DNA of 28,934 bases from a virus. Position numbers and translations under genes: made by a program. Under the pieces are notes generated by a model that was given only the letters and a program-made list of their open reading frames with translations, ran no database searches and was not told the origin of the DNA. The stretch lies in IMG/VR virus record IMGVR_UViG_3300021960_000363, positions 1 through 28,934 of that record; one strand, 5' to 3'. Positions 15,430 to 22,854 of this stretch are shown here, piece after piece (position 1 is the first letter of the stretch; each line of letters starts with the position of its first letter).

Positions 15430-15702
15430 ATGCCTTACCCCAACGAGCACGCCGCACGGCAGACCGACCCAAAGGGCTACAAGCAGTTTAGGCGCGGCGA
15501 GATAGCGCCAGGTATTGACGCCATTTACGGCATTACGCCCGACGGGCGCGCCGAGGTGCAAGCGCTGAGGGCAGACCGAAAGCGCTACAGCGTCGAGGCG
15601 TTTAGGGCGTGGCTCACTAAGACGGGATTTAAGCACGCGGACATAGAGCCCGCGACGGGCGACGCGCTCAGCAAGGCTATTCTGAGAGTGTTTAGGAAAT
15701 GA
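15430..15702 (+). CDS. Small phage protein of the MPYPNEHAAR type
   Basis: 90 residues, ATG 15430, with AAGGAG at 15413-15418 inside the end of the previous gene. MPYPNEHAARQTDPKGYKQF, IDAIYGITPDG and VEAFRAWLTKTGFKH form a small conserved domain that recurs in phage head regions, alone or at the N-terminus of prohead protease-like and related proteins. The pattern R-x-F-x-V-E-x-A-x-W-L near the end is typical. Chemistry unknown. Overlap by ATGA with the MuF gene and the head context point to a capsid-assembly or ejected protein. Confidence 0.75.
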   Translation: MPYPNEHAARQTDPKGYKQFRRGEIAPGIDAIYGITPDGRAEVQALRADRKRYSVEAFRAWLTKTGFKHADIEPATGDALSKAILRVFRK

Positions 15703-16748
15703 GGCTAGTAGAGGCCGAGATCAAGGCGCGCGAGCTCATACAAGCGCGCTTCGAGGGGCTGATAGTGGAGCTGCTAGGGCCTCGCGCCAGCGGGCTTAGC
15801 GCTGAGCGTATTGCTGAGCTCATCGAGCAAGGACACCTAGACCCCGCCGCGATCTACAACGCCGACGGCGAGCGGCGCGGCGAGCTGCCCCTAAACCCAA
15901 TCCTCTTTATTAGGCTCGCGGGCGCCCCGTACTTTGACGCGGACAACGCGACGCGCGAGCGCATGAGAGAGGCGACGCTACGCGAATGGGTGGAGCGCCT
16001 CGCGCCGGTGATCAGCGCCAGGGAGGAGGCGCCGCCCCCCAAGATCGACGCGACGGCGCCGTTATTCAAGATCGAGCGCCCCGCCGCCCCGGGCGACCTG
16101 CCCGAGCTGCCCCTAAACAGCGTGCCCGCGTGGCTGAGCCAGAGCGAGCGCGCGGGACTTGTGGAGGCCTACAGAAACGCGGGGGGCTATATCCGCGGGC
16201 TAGGCGTGGACTTTGCGGACGAAATCAGCGCCCGGCTGTTTGAGAGGTGGGGCGGCGCGCGGCTGCTCGACACGCCCGACCCCGCCAAGCGCGCCGCCGC
16301 GCTTGAGGTAATCCGCGCCGAGGTGGGCGCCGCGGTATTGACACACGACACCGCCGCCGAGGTGGCGGGGCGCATACGCCAGCGCACGGGCGACCTAGCG
16401 CGCAATTTTCAGCGCATAGCTGAGACGGAGCTACAAGCAGCCCACAACGAGGGGCAGCTATACCACACGCTCTATACAGGCGGCGAGGGCGCCAAAATGG
16501 CGCGCATACCTGAAACAACCGCGTGCAAGACTTGCCGCGCGCTGTTCCTCCACCCCGACGGCACCCCGCGCCTCTTTTCACCAGCGGAGCTCATCGCGGG
16601 CGGCGTGAATGTGGGGCGCCGCCGCGCTGATTATCGCGCCACAATCTACCCGCCGCACCCCCGTTGCAGGTGTGATACAATCACCATAAGACCAGGCCAA
16701 AAGGCGACGCGCGACGGGCGCATAATCGCAGACAAGGGGCAGCCATGA
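15699..16748 (+). CDS. MuF-like head morphogenesis protein
   Basis: 349 residues from ATG 15699 (ATGA overlap). The C-terminal ~130 residues hold the Mu gpF signature. NFQRIAETELQAAHNEGQLY (about residues 238-257) is followed by two cysteine pairs, CKTC (Cys276, Cys279) and HPRCRCD (Cys323, Cys325), which probably bind a metal. MuF proteins are minor head proteins near the portal and are needed for head assembly; some are ejected or carry C-terminal toxins, and no such toxin is present here. The N-terminal ~200 residues are helical and include a Pro-rich stretch. It ends in an ATGA overlap with the protease gene. Confidence 0.9.
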   Translation: MRLVEAEIKARELIQARFEGLIVELLGPRASGLSAERIAELIEQGHLDPAAIYNADGERRGELPLNPILFIRLAGAPYFDADNATRERMREATLREWVERLAPVISAREEAPPPKIDATAPLFKIERPAAPGDLPELPLNSVPAWLSQSERAGLVEAYRNAGGYIRGLGVDFADEISARLFERWGGARLLDTPDPAKRAAALEVIRAEVGAAVLTHDTAAEVAGRIRQRTGDLARNFQRIAETELQAAHNEGQLYHTLYTGGEGAKMARIPETTACKTCRALFLHPDGTPRLFSPAELIAGGVNVGRRRADYRATIYPPHPRCRCDTITIRPGQKATRDGRIIADKGQP

Positions 16749-17476
16749 AGCTAACAGGGAGCCTAGACATTATTAAAGGCGGCGCGCCCACCGACGAGGG
16801 CGAGCCCACGGCGCATATTCGCGGCGTTATCTCAACTGATAGCGTTGATCTACAAGGCGAGACTATCGCGCAGAACGGGCTAGACTTCTCTTATTTCCTA
16901 CGCAAAGGGTGGCTCAACCTCGACCACAAGCCAGGCGTGGAGAATGTGCTAGGCTATCCGCTCAGCGTGGAGACGCGCGGGCGCGAGACTTGGTTAGAGG
17001 GCGTGCTACTGCTCGACCGCCCAAAGGCGCGCGAGATATACGACACCGCGCGCAGCTTACAAAAGGCGGGCGGGGGGCGCCGCTTAGGCTTCTCGATAGA
17101 GGGCCAGGTGATCGAGCGCGACCCTAAGAACCCTAAGCGCGTGATTAAGGCGCGCGTGCTCAACTGCGCGATCACCCACAACCCGATTAACGCGGACACG
17201 ACACTAGAGCTCATGAAATCGCTGATTAGCGTGGGCTACCAGACGCCGAGCGCCGCGCCCAACGGCGAGAGCCTCGCGCCGCTTGTGCCTCAGCAGCTCG
17301 ACGGACATATAGCAAACGCCGCGGGCCCGTCAAATAATAAATTTTCTCACGATAGCGCTTTAGCTGATACAATTAGGGCGCTATACGCAACCTACCCCGC
17401 CGCCCCTCTCGCCGAGATACTTAAGGCGGCTCAACAAATGCAGGAGGCTAGGCGACTATGCGCCGAGACGACTTAA
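16745..17476 (+). CDS. Prohead protease (HK97/S78-like) with a capsid-like C-terminal motif
   Basis: 243 residues, ATG 16745. The fold is that of herpesvirus assemblin-like prohead proteases: AHIRGVISTDSVDLQGETI, then GWLNLDHKPG with catalytic His61, and RRLGFSIEGQVIERDP with catalytic Ser117. It matures the capsid by cutting scaffold and the capsid protein N-terminus. The catalytic part ends near residue 160. The tail of about 80 residues starts VGYQTP (163-168) and contains LAPLVPQQL (177-185), which recurs almost unchanged in the major capsid protein (residues 19-45). The rest is Ala-rich and helical (ALADTIRALYATYPAAPLAE). The scaffold-like gene overlaps its end by 19 bases. Confidence 0.9.
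   Translation: MKLTGSLDIIKGGAPTDEGEPTAHIRGVISTDSVDLQGETIAQNGLDFSYFLRKGWLNLDHKPGVENVLGYPLSVETRGRETWLEGVLLLDRPKAREIYDTARSLQKAGGGRRLGFSIEGQVIERDPKNPKRVIKARVLNCAITHNPINADTTLELMKSLISVGYQTPSAAPNGESLAPLVPQQLDGHIANAAGPSNNKFSHDSALADTIRALYATYPAAPLAEILKAAQQMQEARRLCAETT
17231..17299 (+). other. Capsid-like motif in the protease tail (VGYQTP ... LAPLVPQQL)
   Basis: Codes for residues 163-185 of the protease, which align with residues 19-45 of the major capsid protein (18100-18180). VGYQTP is identical and LAPLVPQQL differs at one position from LSPLVPQQL; the spacers are 8 and 12 residues. The preceding residues also match in pattern: LMKSL in the protease and LMADL in the capsid. Confidence 0.85.
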
Positions 17477-18033
17477 TTGATATGATGAAGGCCGCCGGCG
17501 TCGCCGCGGAGGTCGCGGAGGCCCGCGCCGACGCTACCCTAGCCGACGCCACCGCCGCGGACACCCTCAACAAGAGCCTTGAGGCCCTCGCCGATGTGGC
17601 CAGCGCCCAGGCGCTCGCCGAGGCGGAGCAGAGCGAGCGACTCGCAAAGGCCGTCGAGCAGGGCGAGCTTAGCCTTGCCGACGCTATCGCGCCCGCGCTT
17701 GACGCTATGCTAACCGAGCAGCGCGCGCAGAACGCCGCACTCGCAAAGGGCCTCACGGGCGCGCTTGAGCTCATTAAGGGCCTCAAGGCAGACCTCAAGA
17801 GCCTCCGCGACGCCCGCCCCGCGCCCGCGCCCGCGCCTATGGCCAAGAGCGTTGATTATATCCCCGCGCCAGGCGAAACCGCCAACGGCGCCACCGACGC
17901 GCGCGAGGAGCTCATTAAGGCCCTCTCGACCGCCTCGACCACCGACGCCAACCGCGCCTCTCAGCTCATGCACGCCGCCGCGCTGCTTGAGAGCGGCGCC
18001 GACCCCCTCGACATTAAGCGCCGTTTCTTTTAA
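17458..18033 (+). CDS. Putative capsid scaffolding protein
   Basis: 191 residues from ATG 17458, overlapping the protease gene by 19 bases. It is dominated by Ala, Glu, Lys and Leu in a long helical, coiled-coil-prone stretch (about residues 15-125; segments such as LADATAADTLNKSLEALADV and ALAKGLTGALELIKGLKADL). A PAPAPAPM linker (about 122-129) and a helical C-terminus ending ADPLDIKRRFF follow. Composition, size and position between protease and major capsid protein are those of a scaffold that lines the prohead and is degraded on maturation. It has no ATA codons by eye, as in the capsid gene. There is no sequence signature to confirm it. Confidence 0.7.
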   Translation: MRRDDLIDMMKAAGVAAEVAEARADATLADATAADTLNKSLEALADVASAQALAEAEQSERLAKAVEQGELSLADAIAPALDAMLTEQRAQNAALAKGLTGALELIKGLKADLKSLRDARPAPAPAPMAKSVDYIPAPGETANGATDAREELIKALSTASTTDANRASQLMHAAALLESGADPLDIKRRFF

Positions 18034-18045
18034 GGAGCCCACCAG

Positions 18046-19443
18046 ATGATGACCTCTCAGAACATCGCCGCTCTCATGGCCGACCTCCGCAAGGGTGAGG
18101 TGGGCTATCAGACTCCCCTAGTCCCCGCGGGCGGCTCGCAGACCGCCTCTAACCTCTCGCCCCTTGTGCCGCAGCAGCTTAGCAATACGCTGAGCGTGGC
18201 GACCTCTAGCATGGCTGACCTCAAGCTATGGCCCATGCTCAACAAGGTCGCCGCGATGAATACCATTGTGGAGTTTAACCGCGTGCTCTCGCACGGCGCG
18301 GAGCACTCGCCTTTTATCGCTGAGGGCGGCGTGGGCGCGCTCAACCGCGCCACCTACCAGAAGGTCGCTGTTCAGATTAAGTATCTCGCCGAGCGCCGCG
18401 AGATTACCGATGTGGCCTCTTTTGTGTCGCTTGTGGGCCCCTCGACCGACGCCCTAGCGCTTGAGACTCAGCGCGGCACCGAGGCCCTCTTGCGCCGCGT
18501 GGAGAAGGAGCTGTTTTACGGCGACAGCAGCGTTAACCCGCTCGCGTGGGACGGCATTATCAAGCAGATCAAGGACGCCGGCAACATCGCCGACCTCCGC
18601 GGGAAGGCTGTTACGCCTAACTATTTGCAGGAGGTGCTAGGCGCCCTCTACTCCGCGCCCTACTACGGCATGGCCTCGCATATTCTAGTCACGCCCCGCA
18701 CCCTCAGCGAGCTCATCAAGCAGAGCGTGACCTTTGGGCGTCATGATCAAGTGCAGTTCAACAACGGCACTCTTGGCTTTGGCTCTAACTCGATCACGAT
18801 CAGCGCCCCGTACGGCATGATCCCCGTTGTGGCGTGCCCCTTCCTTGAGCGCCACGACCGCGTCGCCCCCGCCGCGGGCGCCTCAGGTGTGTTTGACGGC
18901 TCAGTAGTCACCCCCACTATCAGCGTCGAGCCCGCCGCCGCCGCTAACGCCTCATCGCAGTTTGTGGCCGCGGACGCGGGCGCCTACTACTATCGCGTTG
19001 TGCCCGTGGGCCCCGCGGGCGTGGGCGTCGCCGTGGACACTGCCGCCGTGAGCGTGGCCGCAGATGAGAGCGTGAGCTTTACCATCGCGCAGAGCGACGC
19101 AAGCGCCAGCGTCTCGCACTATCGCATTTACCGCAGCGCCGCCGACGCCGCCAACGCTAACGGCGCGCTGCTTGTGCGCGAGATCGCCAACGCGGGCGCC
19201 ACGACCACCTTTGTTGACCACAACGCAGACCTCCCCGGCGCCTCGCCGATCCTGCTTGTGAACACGGGCGCCGACCATATGGCCTACTACCAGATGTTGA
19301 GCCTGATCCGCCGCCCGCTCGCGCAGATTAACAGCTCTTACCCCTTCCTGCTTATGATGTTTGGCGCGCCCGCCGTTATGTTGCCCTCTAAAATGTGGGT
19401 GATCAAGAACGCAGGCGTTAACCCCGCACAGGGCCTCCCCTGA
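18046..19443 (+). CDS. Major capsid protein with Ig/FN3-like insertion
   Basis: 465 residues, ATG 18046, with AAGGAG at 18033-18038 (a second ATG follows). The N-terminal ~50 residues (ALMADLRKGEVGYQTP to SPLVPQQL) resemble the protease tail. The core matches HK97-fold shell proteins: AERREITDVASFVSLVGPS, TEALLRRVEKELFYGDSSVN, GFGSNSITISAPYGMIPV and a C-terminal segment DHMAYYQMLSLIRRPLAQIN. Between about residues 290 and 400 lies an inserted beta-sandwich of the Ig/FN3 type (AGAYYYRVVPVGPAGVGVAV, VSHYRIYRSAADAANAN, TTTFVDHNADLPG), probably surface-exposed decoration. By eye the gene has no ATA and few CTA codons, in contrast to its neighbours. Alternative: the protein is a minor capsid paralogue, but no other capsid gene is in the window. 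Confidence 0.9.
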   Translation: MMTSQNIAALMADLRKGEVGYQTPLVPAGGSQTASNLSPLVPQQLSNTLSVATSSMADLKLWPMLNKVAAMNTIVEFNRVLSHGAEHSPFIAEGGVGALNRATYQKVAVQIKYLAERREITDVASFVSLVGPSTDALALETQRGTEALLRRVEKELFYGDSSVNPLAWDGIIKQIKDAGNIADLRGKAVTPNYLQEVLGALYSAPYYGMASHILVTPRTLSELIKQSVTFGRHDQVQFNNGTLGFGSNSITISAPYGMIPVVACPFLERHDRVAPAAGASGVFDGSVVTPTISVEPAAAANASSQFVAADAGAYYYRVVPVGPAGVGVAVDTAAVSVAADESVSFTIAQSDASASVSHYRIYRSAADAANANGALLVREIANAGATTTFVDHNADLPGASPILLVNTGADHMAYYQMLSLIRRPLAQINSSYPFLLMMFGAPAVMLPSKMWVIKNAGVNPAQGLP

Positions 19444-19467
19444 GCACAGAGCTAAGAGGTAGCTGAT

Positions 19468-19737
19468 ATGTGGCGCGCGCGTGGCTTTGCGAATGGCTTT
19501 ATCAACATCGCGGGGGGGCGCGTCGAGGTGCGCGAGCACCTGATAACGCACCCCGAGAGCCTCACGCCCGCCCAGGTCGAACACCTCAACCGCTCGCCCG
19601 CGTGGACACACATAGCGCCCGCGCCCGAGCCCATCGCCCCCATCGAGCAGCCCCCCGAGGCGCGCGAGGTGGAGGGCGAACAATCCCCCGAGCCCGCGCC
19701 CAAGCGACGCGGGCGCCCGAAGAAGGTTAGCCCATGA
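19468..19737 (+). CDS. Small phage protein with C-terminal AT-hook motif
   Basis: 89 residues, ATG 19468, with AAGAGGT about ten bases upstream. The N-terminal half (GFINIAGGRVEVREHLITHP and VEHLNRSPAWTHI) is compact; a Pro/Glu-rich linker follows (about 50-77). The end reads KRRGRPKK (residues 79-86), a canonical AT-hook core. Small proteins next to the capsid gene with such basic tails occur in other phages and could touch packaged DNA or join head to neck. I cannot name the family. It overlaps the next gene by four bases (ATGA). Confidence 0.72.
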   Translation: MWRARGFANGFINIAGGRVEVREHLITHPESLTPAQVEHLNRSPAWTHIAPAPEPIAPIEQPPEAREVEGEQSPEPAPKRRGRPKKVSP

Positions 19738-20687
19738 GCTCAGCGCTCGCCCTCCGCGGCTATGACGCCGCTTGGCTCAAAAGCACCTTCCTTTTAGGCG
19801 TTGACCTCACCCTAGACGACGGCACCCCTTACCCCGACGCCGTATTTAACGACGCGCTCGCCCAGGCTGAGCGCTCGATAGGCGACGAGCTAGGGCTAAC
19901 CCTCGCGGCGCAGACAATCCGCGAGCGCCAAGACCGCGAGCCAGGGCAGGGCGCCGCGTGGTACCCCATACGCACCCGTCACCGCCCGCTAATCGAGGTA
20001 CAAGAGCTCGCCGTAGTTTACGGGCGCAGCTCAACGCGCGCCGTACTGCCCACGGCGTGGGCGACGATACCCGAGCCCGTCGCGGGGCAGATACACATAA
20101 TCCCCACGACGGACGGGGCGAGCAACTACATAATCAGCGGGGGGCAGCCCGTTATTTTAGGCTTTGGTGGACTAGCCAGCGACTACTACATACCCGCCTA
20201 CTTTGACCTCACTTATAGCGCGGGCTTCCCCCTCTACACGGGCGCCGCGACTATCGCCGCCGGCGAGGTGAGCGTAGAGGCCCCTATAGGGCGCAACTTT
20301 GCCGACCTCTACACCGCGAGCGCCTCGACGGGCGCGAGCGTGAGCGCGAAGGGCTACGACAGCCTAACCCTCACCCGCACGGGCGCCGACACCTCAGCGC
20401 CCCTAGCCGTGACTTGGCAGGTGGACACGCTGCCCGCGCCGCTTGTGCGCGCCGTGGGGCTACAGGCCTCGACCCTCGCGCTAGGCGTGGCGGGCGACCT
20501 CATCGCGGGCGCGGGTATCGCAACGCAGAGCACGAGCCTAGACGGGCTGAGCCAGAGCATAGCGACGACGGCGAGCGCCACTAACGCTGGCTATGGCGCG
20601 CGCTTAGGACAATTCGAGCGCGAGCTAAAGGGGCTTATGAAAACGCTACGGGCCACCTATCGCGCGCTCCAAATGGCCGCGCTGTAA
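19734..20687 (+). CDS. Head-tail connector/neck structural protein
   Basis: 317 residues, ATG 19734. FNDALAQAERSIGDELGL (about residues 38-55) resembles the helical core of head-completion adaptors (gp6/gp15 type). A beta-rich middle (IEVQELAVVYGRSSTRAVL, QPVILGFGGLAS, YFDLTYSAGFPLY) and a helical end (LDGLSQSIATTASATNAGYG, ARLGQFERELKGLMKTLR) follow. The phrase YSAGFP and the SQSI..TAS.TNAGY..R end are patterns I associate with myophage neck proteins. Placed directly after the capsid genes, it probably binds the portal and closes the filled head. Moderate certainty about role, high about it being a real gene. Confidence 0.75.
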   Translation: MSSALALRGYDAAWLKSTFLLGVDLTLDDGTPYPDAVFNDALAQAERSIGDELGLTLAAQTIRERQDREPGQGAAWYPIRTRHRPLIEVQELAVVYGRSSTRAVLPTAWATIPEPVAGQIHIIPTTDGASNYIISGGQPVILGFGGLASDYYIPAYFDLTYSAGFPLYTGAATIAAGEVSVEAPIGRNFADLYTASASTGASVSAKGYDSLTLTRTGADTSAPLAVTWQVDTLPAPLVRAVGLQASTLALGVAGDLIAGAGIATQSTSLDGLSQSIATTASATNAGYGARLGQFERELKGLMKTLRATYRALQMAAL

Positions 20688-20696
20688 GGGGGCGCC

Positions 20697-21518
20697 GTGC
20701 TACTCCCATCGCGCCAGCCGCCCAAGCTAAACCCTCGCGCCGACTTCAAGCCCGAGGAGTTTAGGAAGCTGATATTTAGCCAGGGCCTCCGCGTAAGATG
20801 GGAGCTCTCAAGCGCGTGCCCGTGCAGCGCCCCCGCGAGCGCGAGCGGATTTAGCGCCACCCTCAGCGCCTCAAGCGCCGCGCCCACGCGAAACCGCCCC
20901 GACTGCCCCGCTTGCAACGGGCGCGGCTACCTCTACCACAGCGCCCAAGAGATACGCGCGCTCATCACGGGCGCGCGCCGCACCGATGAGCGTTTTAGCC
21001 AGGTGGGGGGCTCAGAGTACGCCGACGGGCTGATAGGGCTCTCGCTGCTACCCGAACACCTGCCCGCGATGGGCGACCGCTTCACGCTGCTCGACGCGGA
21101 GCTCTTGCACCGCGAGGTAATCACGCGCGGCGCGACGGACACCGACGCGCTCACCTACCCCATAGCGCAGCGCACCCACGACCTAGCGGGGGGCGCCGTC
21201 ACTTTTGGGGTGAGGTACGCGCGCAGCGCCAACACCGCCGGCGAGGTGAGCGGGGGGCGCGCTTACGCCGAGGGCGCCGACTTTGACGCCTCGACGGGCG
21301 CGCTTGTGTGGACAGCGCCCGACGCGCCGCCAGAGGGCGCCCGCGTAGCCGTTGAATACTACACCGCGCCCGCTTACATAGTGCAGGGGCAGCCGCACGC
21401 GATACGCGACGCCTACAGAGTATTTAAGGCGCCCGCGCCCTATCATATCTCACTCCCCATCTATGCAGAGGCGCGCCTTGAGCAGTACGGCGCGCCGCGC
21501 GAGGGGGGCGGGCTATGA
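20697..21518 (+). CDS. Neck/tail connector protein with zinc-binding Cys cluster
   Basis: 273 residues from GTG 20697, with AAGGGGG upstream. Four cysteines form CPC (Cys41, Cys43) and CPACNGRGY (Cys70, Cys73). The second is a DnaJ-type CxxCxGxG element, indicating a structural metal site in the N-terminal third. The C-terminal part is beta-rich (GGAVTFGVRYARSANTAGEV, VEYYTAPAYIVQGQPHAIRD). Similar proteins are found in the neck region of myophages between the adaptor and the tail terminator (from memory of genome order). Role in the virion is inferred from position; it could be a head-closure protein. Confidence 0.68.
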   Translation: MLLPSRQPPKLNPRADFKPEEFRKLIFSQGLRVRWELSSACPCSAPASASGFSATLSASSAAPTRNRPDCPACNGRGYLYHSAQEIRALITGARRTDERFSQVGGSEYADGLIGLSLLPEHLPAMGDRFTLLDAELLHREVITRGATDTDALTYPIAQRTHDLAGGAVTFGVRYARSANTAGEVSGGRAYAEGADFDASTGALVWTAPDAPPEGARVAVEYYTAPAYIVQGQPHAIRDAYRVFKAPAPYHISLPIYAEARLEQYGAPREGGGL

Positions 21519-22219
21519 GCCTCAGCACGGGCATAGACCAGGACAGCCGCCTAGCGCGCGCCTATCGCGTCGCCGAGGTAGTAGCCGCCGCGTGGAAAGC
21601 AGAGGCGCAGAGCTACGGACTCAGAAGCACGCTCAACATCTACAAGCGCGCCGTGCAAATCCGCGAGGTCAGCGCGAGCCATGTAATTATCTCGCTGAGC
21701 GGAATAGTGCCGCTCATGATCGAGAACGGAGTAGCGGCGCACGATATGAGGCGCTATCTACTGCACACGCAGCGCCCAGGCGCCGCGCCTATCCGCTATG
21801 TGAAAAGCGGGCCCCGTAAGGGCGAGCCTTACCGCTTTATCATGTTTGGGCGCACGCGGGCGGACATAGACACATACGGGGGGCGCGGCGCAGCACGGGC
21901 AGCGCGAGCGCTCGCGCCCTCGATGAGCGCGACGGGCGGGCGCCTACTGATAGGGGGGCGGTATCGCAACCCCTCAGCGCATTACATTAACAAGCTAGGT
22001 ATCCGCTCCACCTCACCCGCGCTAAGCGGAATGGTAAGGCTAGAGGCGACCACCACCACCGCAGCGGGCGCGCCAGGCACCAACACCACTTACGCGGCGT
22101 GGCGGACGGTCAGCACTAAGCGCGCGGACGCTTGGCAGCACCCAGGGCGCCCCGCCGCTAACCTCGCGGGGCGCGTCGCCGCTCAGATACCTCAGCTAGT
22201 GGAGGCAGCAGGGCTATGA
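21515..22219 (+). CDS. Tail-completion/neck protein (gp10-like)
   Basis: 234 residues, ATG 21515 (ATGA overlap). N-terminal helix LARAYRVAEVVAAAWKAEAQ, then IVPLMIENGVAAHDMRRYLL and the C-terminal phrase TYAAWRTVSTKRADAWQHPG (about residues 191-210). That last phrase is shared by many neck or minor tail proteins, of the FRTVS...WxHPG form. They help join the tail to the head. No enzymatic motif. Tightly coupled to the next gene by a 4-base overlap, as expected for consecutive neck components. Confidence 0.72.
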   Translation: MSLSTGIDQDSRLARAYRVAEVVAAAWKAEAQSYGLRSTLNIYKRAVQIREVSASHVIISLSGIVPLMIENGVAAHDMRRYLLHTQRPGAAPIRYVKSGPRKGEPYRFIMFGRTRADIDTYGGRGAARAARALAPSMSATGGRLLIGGRYRNPSAHYINKLGIRSTSPALSGMVRLEATTTTAAGAPGTNTTYAAWRTVSTKRADAWQHPGRPAANLAGRVAAQIPQLVEAAGL

Positions 22220-22818
22220 TCCACCACCACGCCCTAGCCGCTTTGCGCCCCGCGCTGAGCTACTACCTCACGCCCGCTAATCGCGCCGCGTGGCTTGAGC
22301 TGTTCACGGACACGGCGAGCGACACGACGCACCTAGAGGCGCTCTACGCGGAGCTCAGCGCGCAGCCGCCCGAGCTGAGGCCTTACGCCCAGGCGAGCCT
22401 TGCAAAACCCCCTTGTATTATCGCGCAGCTCACCGCGCGCCGCGTGACAGACCGCCCGCTAGGTGGCACCTACAACGGAGGCGAGAGCCTCATCAGCGAG
22501 CAGAGCGCGACGCTAGAGATACTCGCCCGCGGCGCCGACGAGGCCGACGCGCTCGCGCACACGACGATTAAGGCGCTGCAACAGGCGCGCGCCGACTTCC
22601 TCAAAAACGGATATATTTACATCGAGACGGGCACGCTAAGCGAGCTCGCGCCACATGAAACGCTCACCGCTGAGGAAATGGGCATTTTTGTTAGGCGCCT
22701 TGAAATCCGCGGGCGCGTTATGGAGGGCGCCGCCAGGCTAGGCGCGTGGGACACCACGCTAGGCCCCCTCACTTTAGGACTAACCCCAGAGGGGCGCGTG
22801 AGCCCCGCGCGCTTTTGA
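22216..22818 (+). CDS. Probable tail terminator protein
   Basis: 200 residues, ATG 22216. Mixed alpha/beta sequence with SATLEILARGADEADALAHT (about residues 96-115) followed by a helix and FVRRLEIRGRVMEGAARL. This resembles the sheet-and-helix layout of ring-forming tail terminators, which cap the tail tube before it joins the head. Its position, just upstream of the sheath and after the neck genes, is that of a tail terminator in Mu-like and T4-unrelated myophages. No specific motif was recognised. Its stop codon TGA is the TG of the sheath promoter. Confidence 0.6.
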   Translation: MIHHHALAALRPALSYYLTPANRAAWLELFTDTASDTTHLEALYAELSAQPPELRPYAQASLAKPPCIIAQLTARRVTDRPLGGTYNGGESLISEQSATLEILARGADEADALAHTTIKALQQARADFLKNGYIYIETGTLSELAPHETLTAEEMGIFVRRLEIRGRVMEGAARLGAWDTTLGPLTLGLTPEGRVSPARF

Positions 22819-22824
22819 TATAAT
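22816..22824 (+). promoter_or_regulatory. Extended -10 promoter TGATATAAT before the sheath gene
   Basis: TG 22816-22817 (within the TGA stop of the previous gene), one spacer base, TATAAT 22819-22824, 31 bases before the sheath ATG. Identical nonamer to 1025-1033. No -35 box is visible. GGAGG (22843-22847) is the ribosome-binding site. Confidence 0.6.
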
Positions 22825-22854
22825 AGGCGCACGCTCAACACAGGAGGCTAGACA

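Noticed and set aside
18952-19683. 243-codon minus-strand open frame opposite the capsid gene
   Set aside because: Composition is a His/Arg/Gly-rich mirror of GC-rich codons, and no family features are visible.
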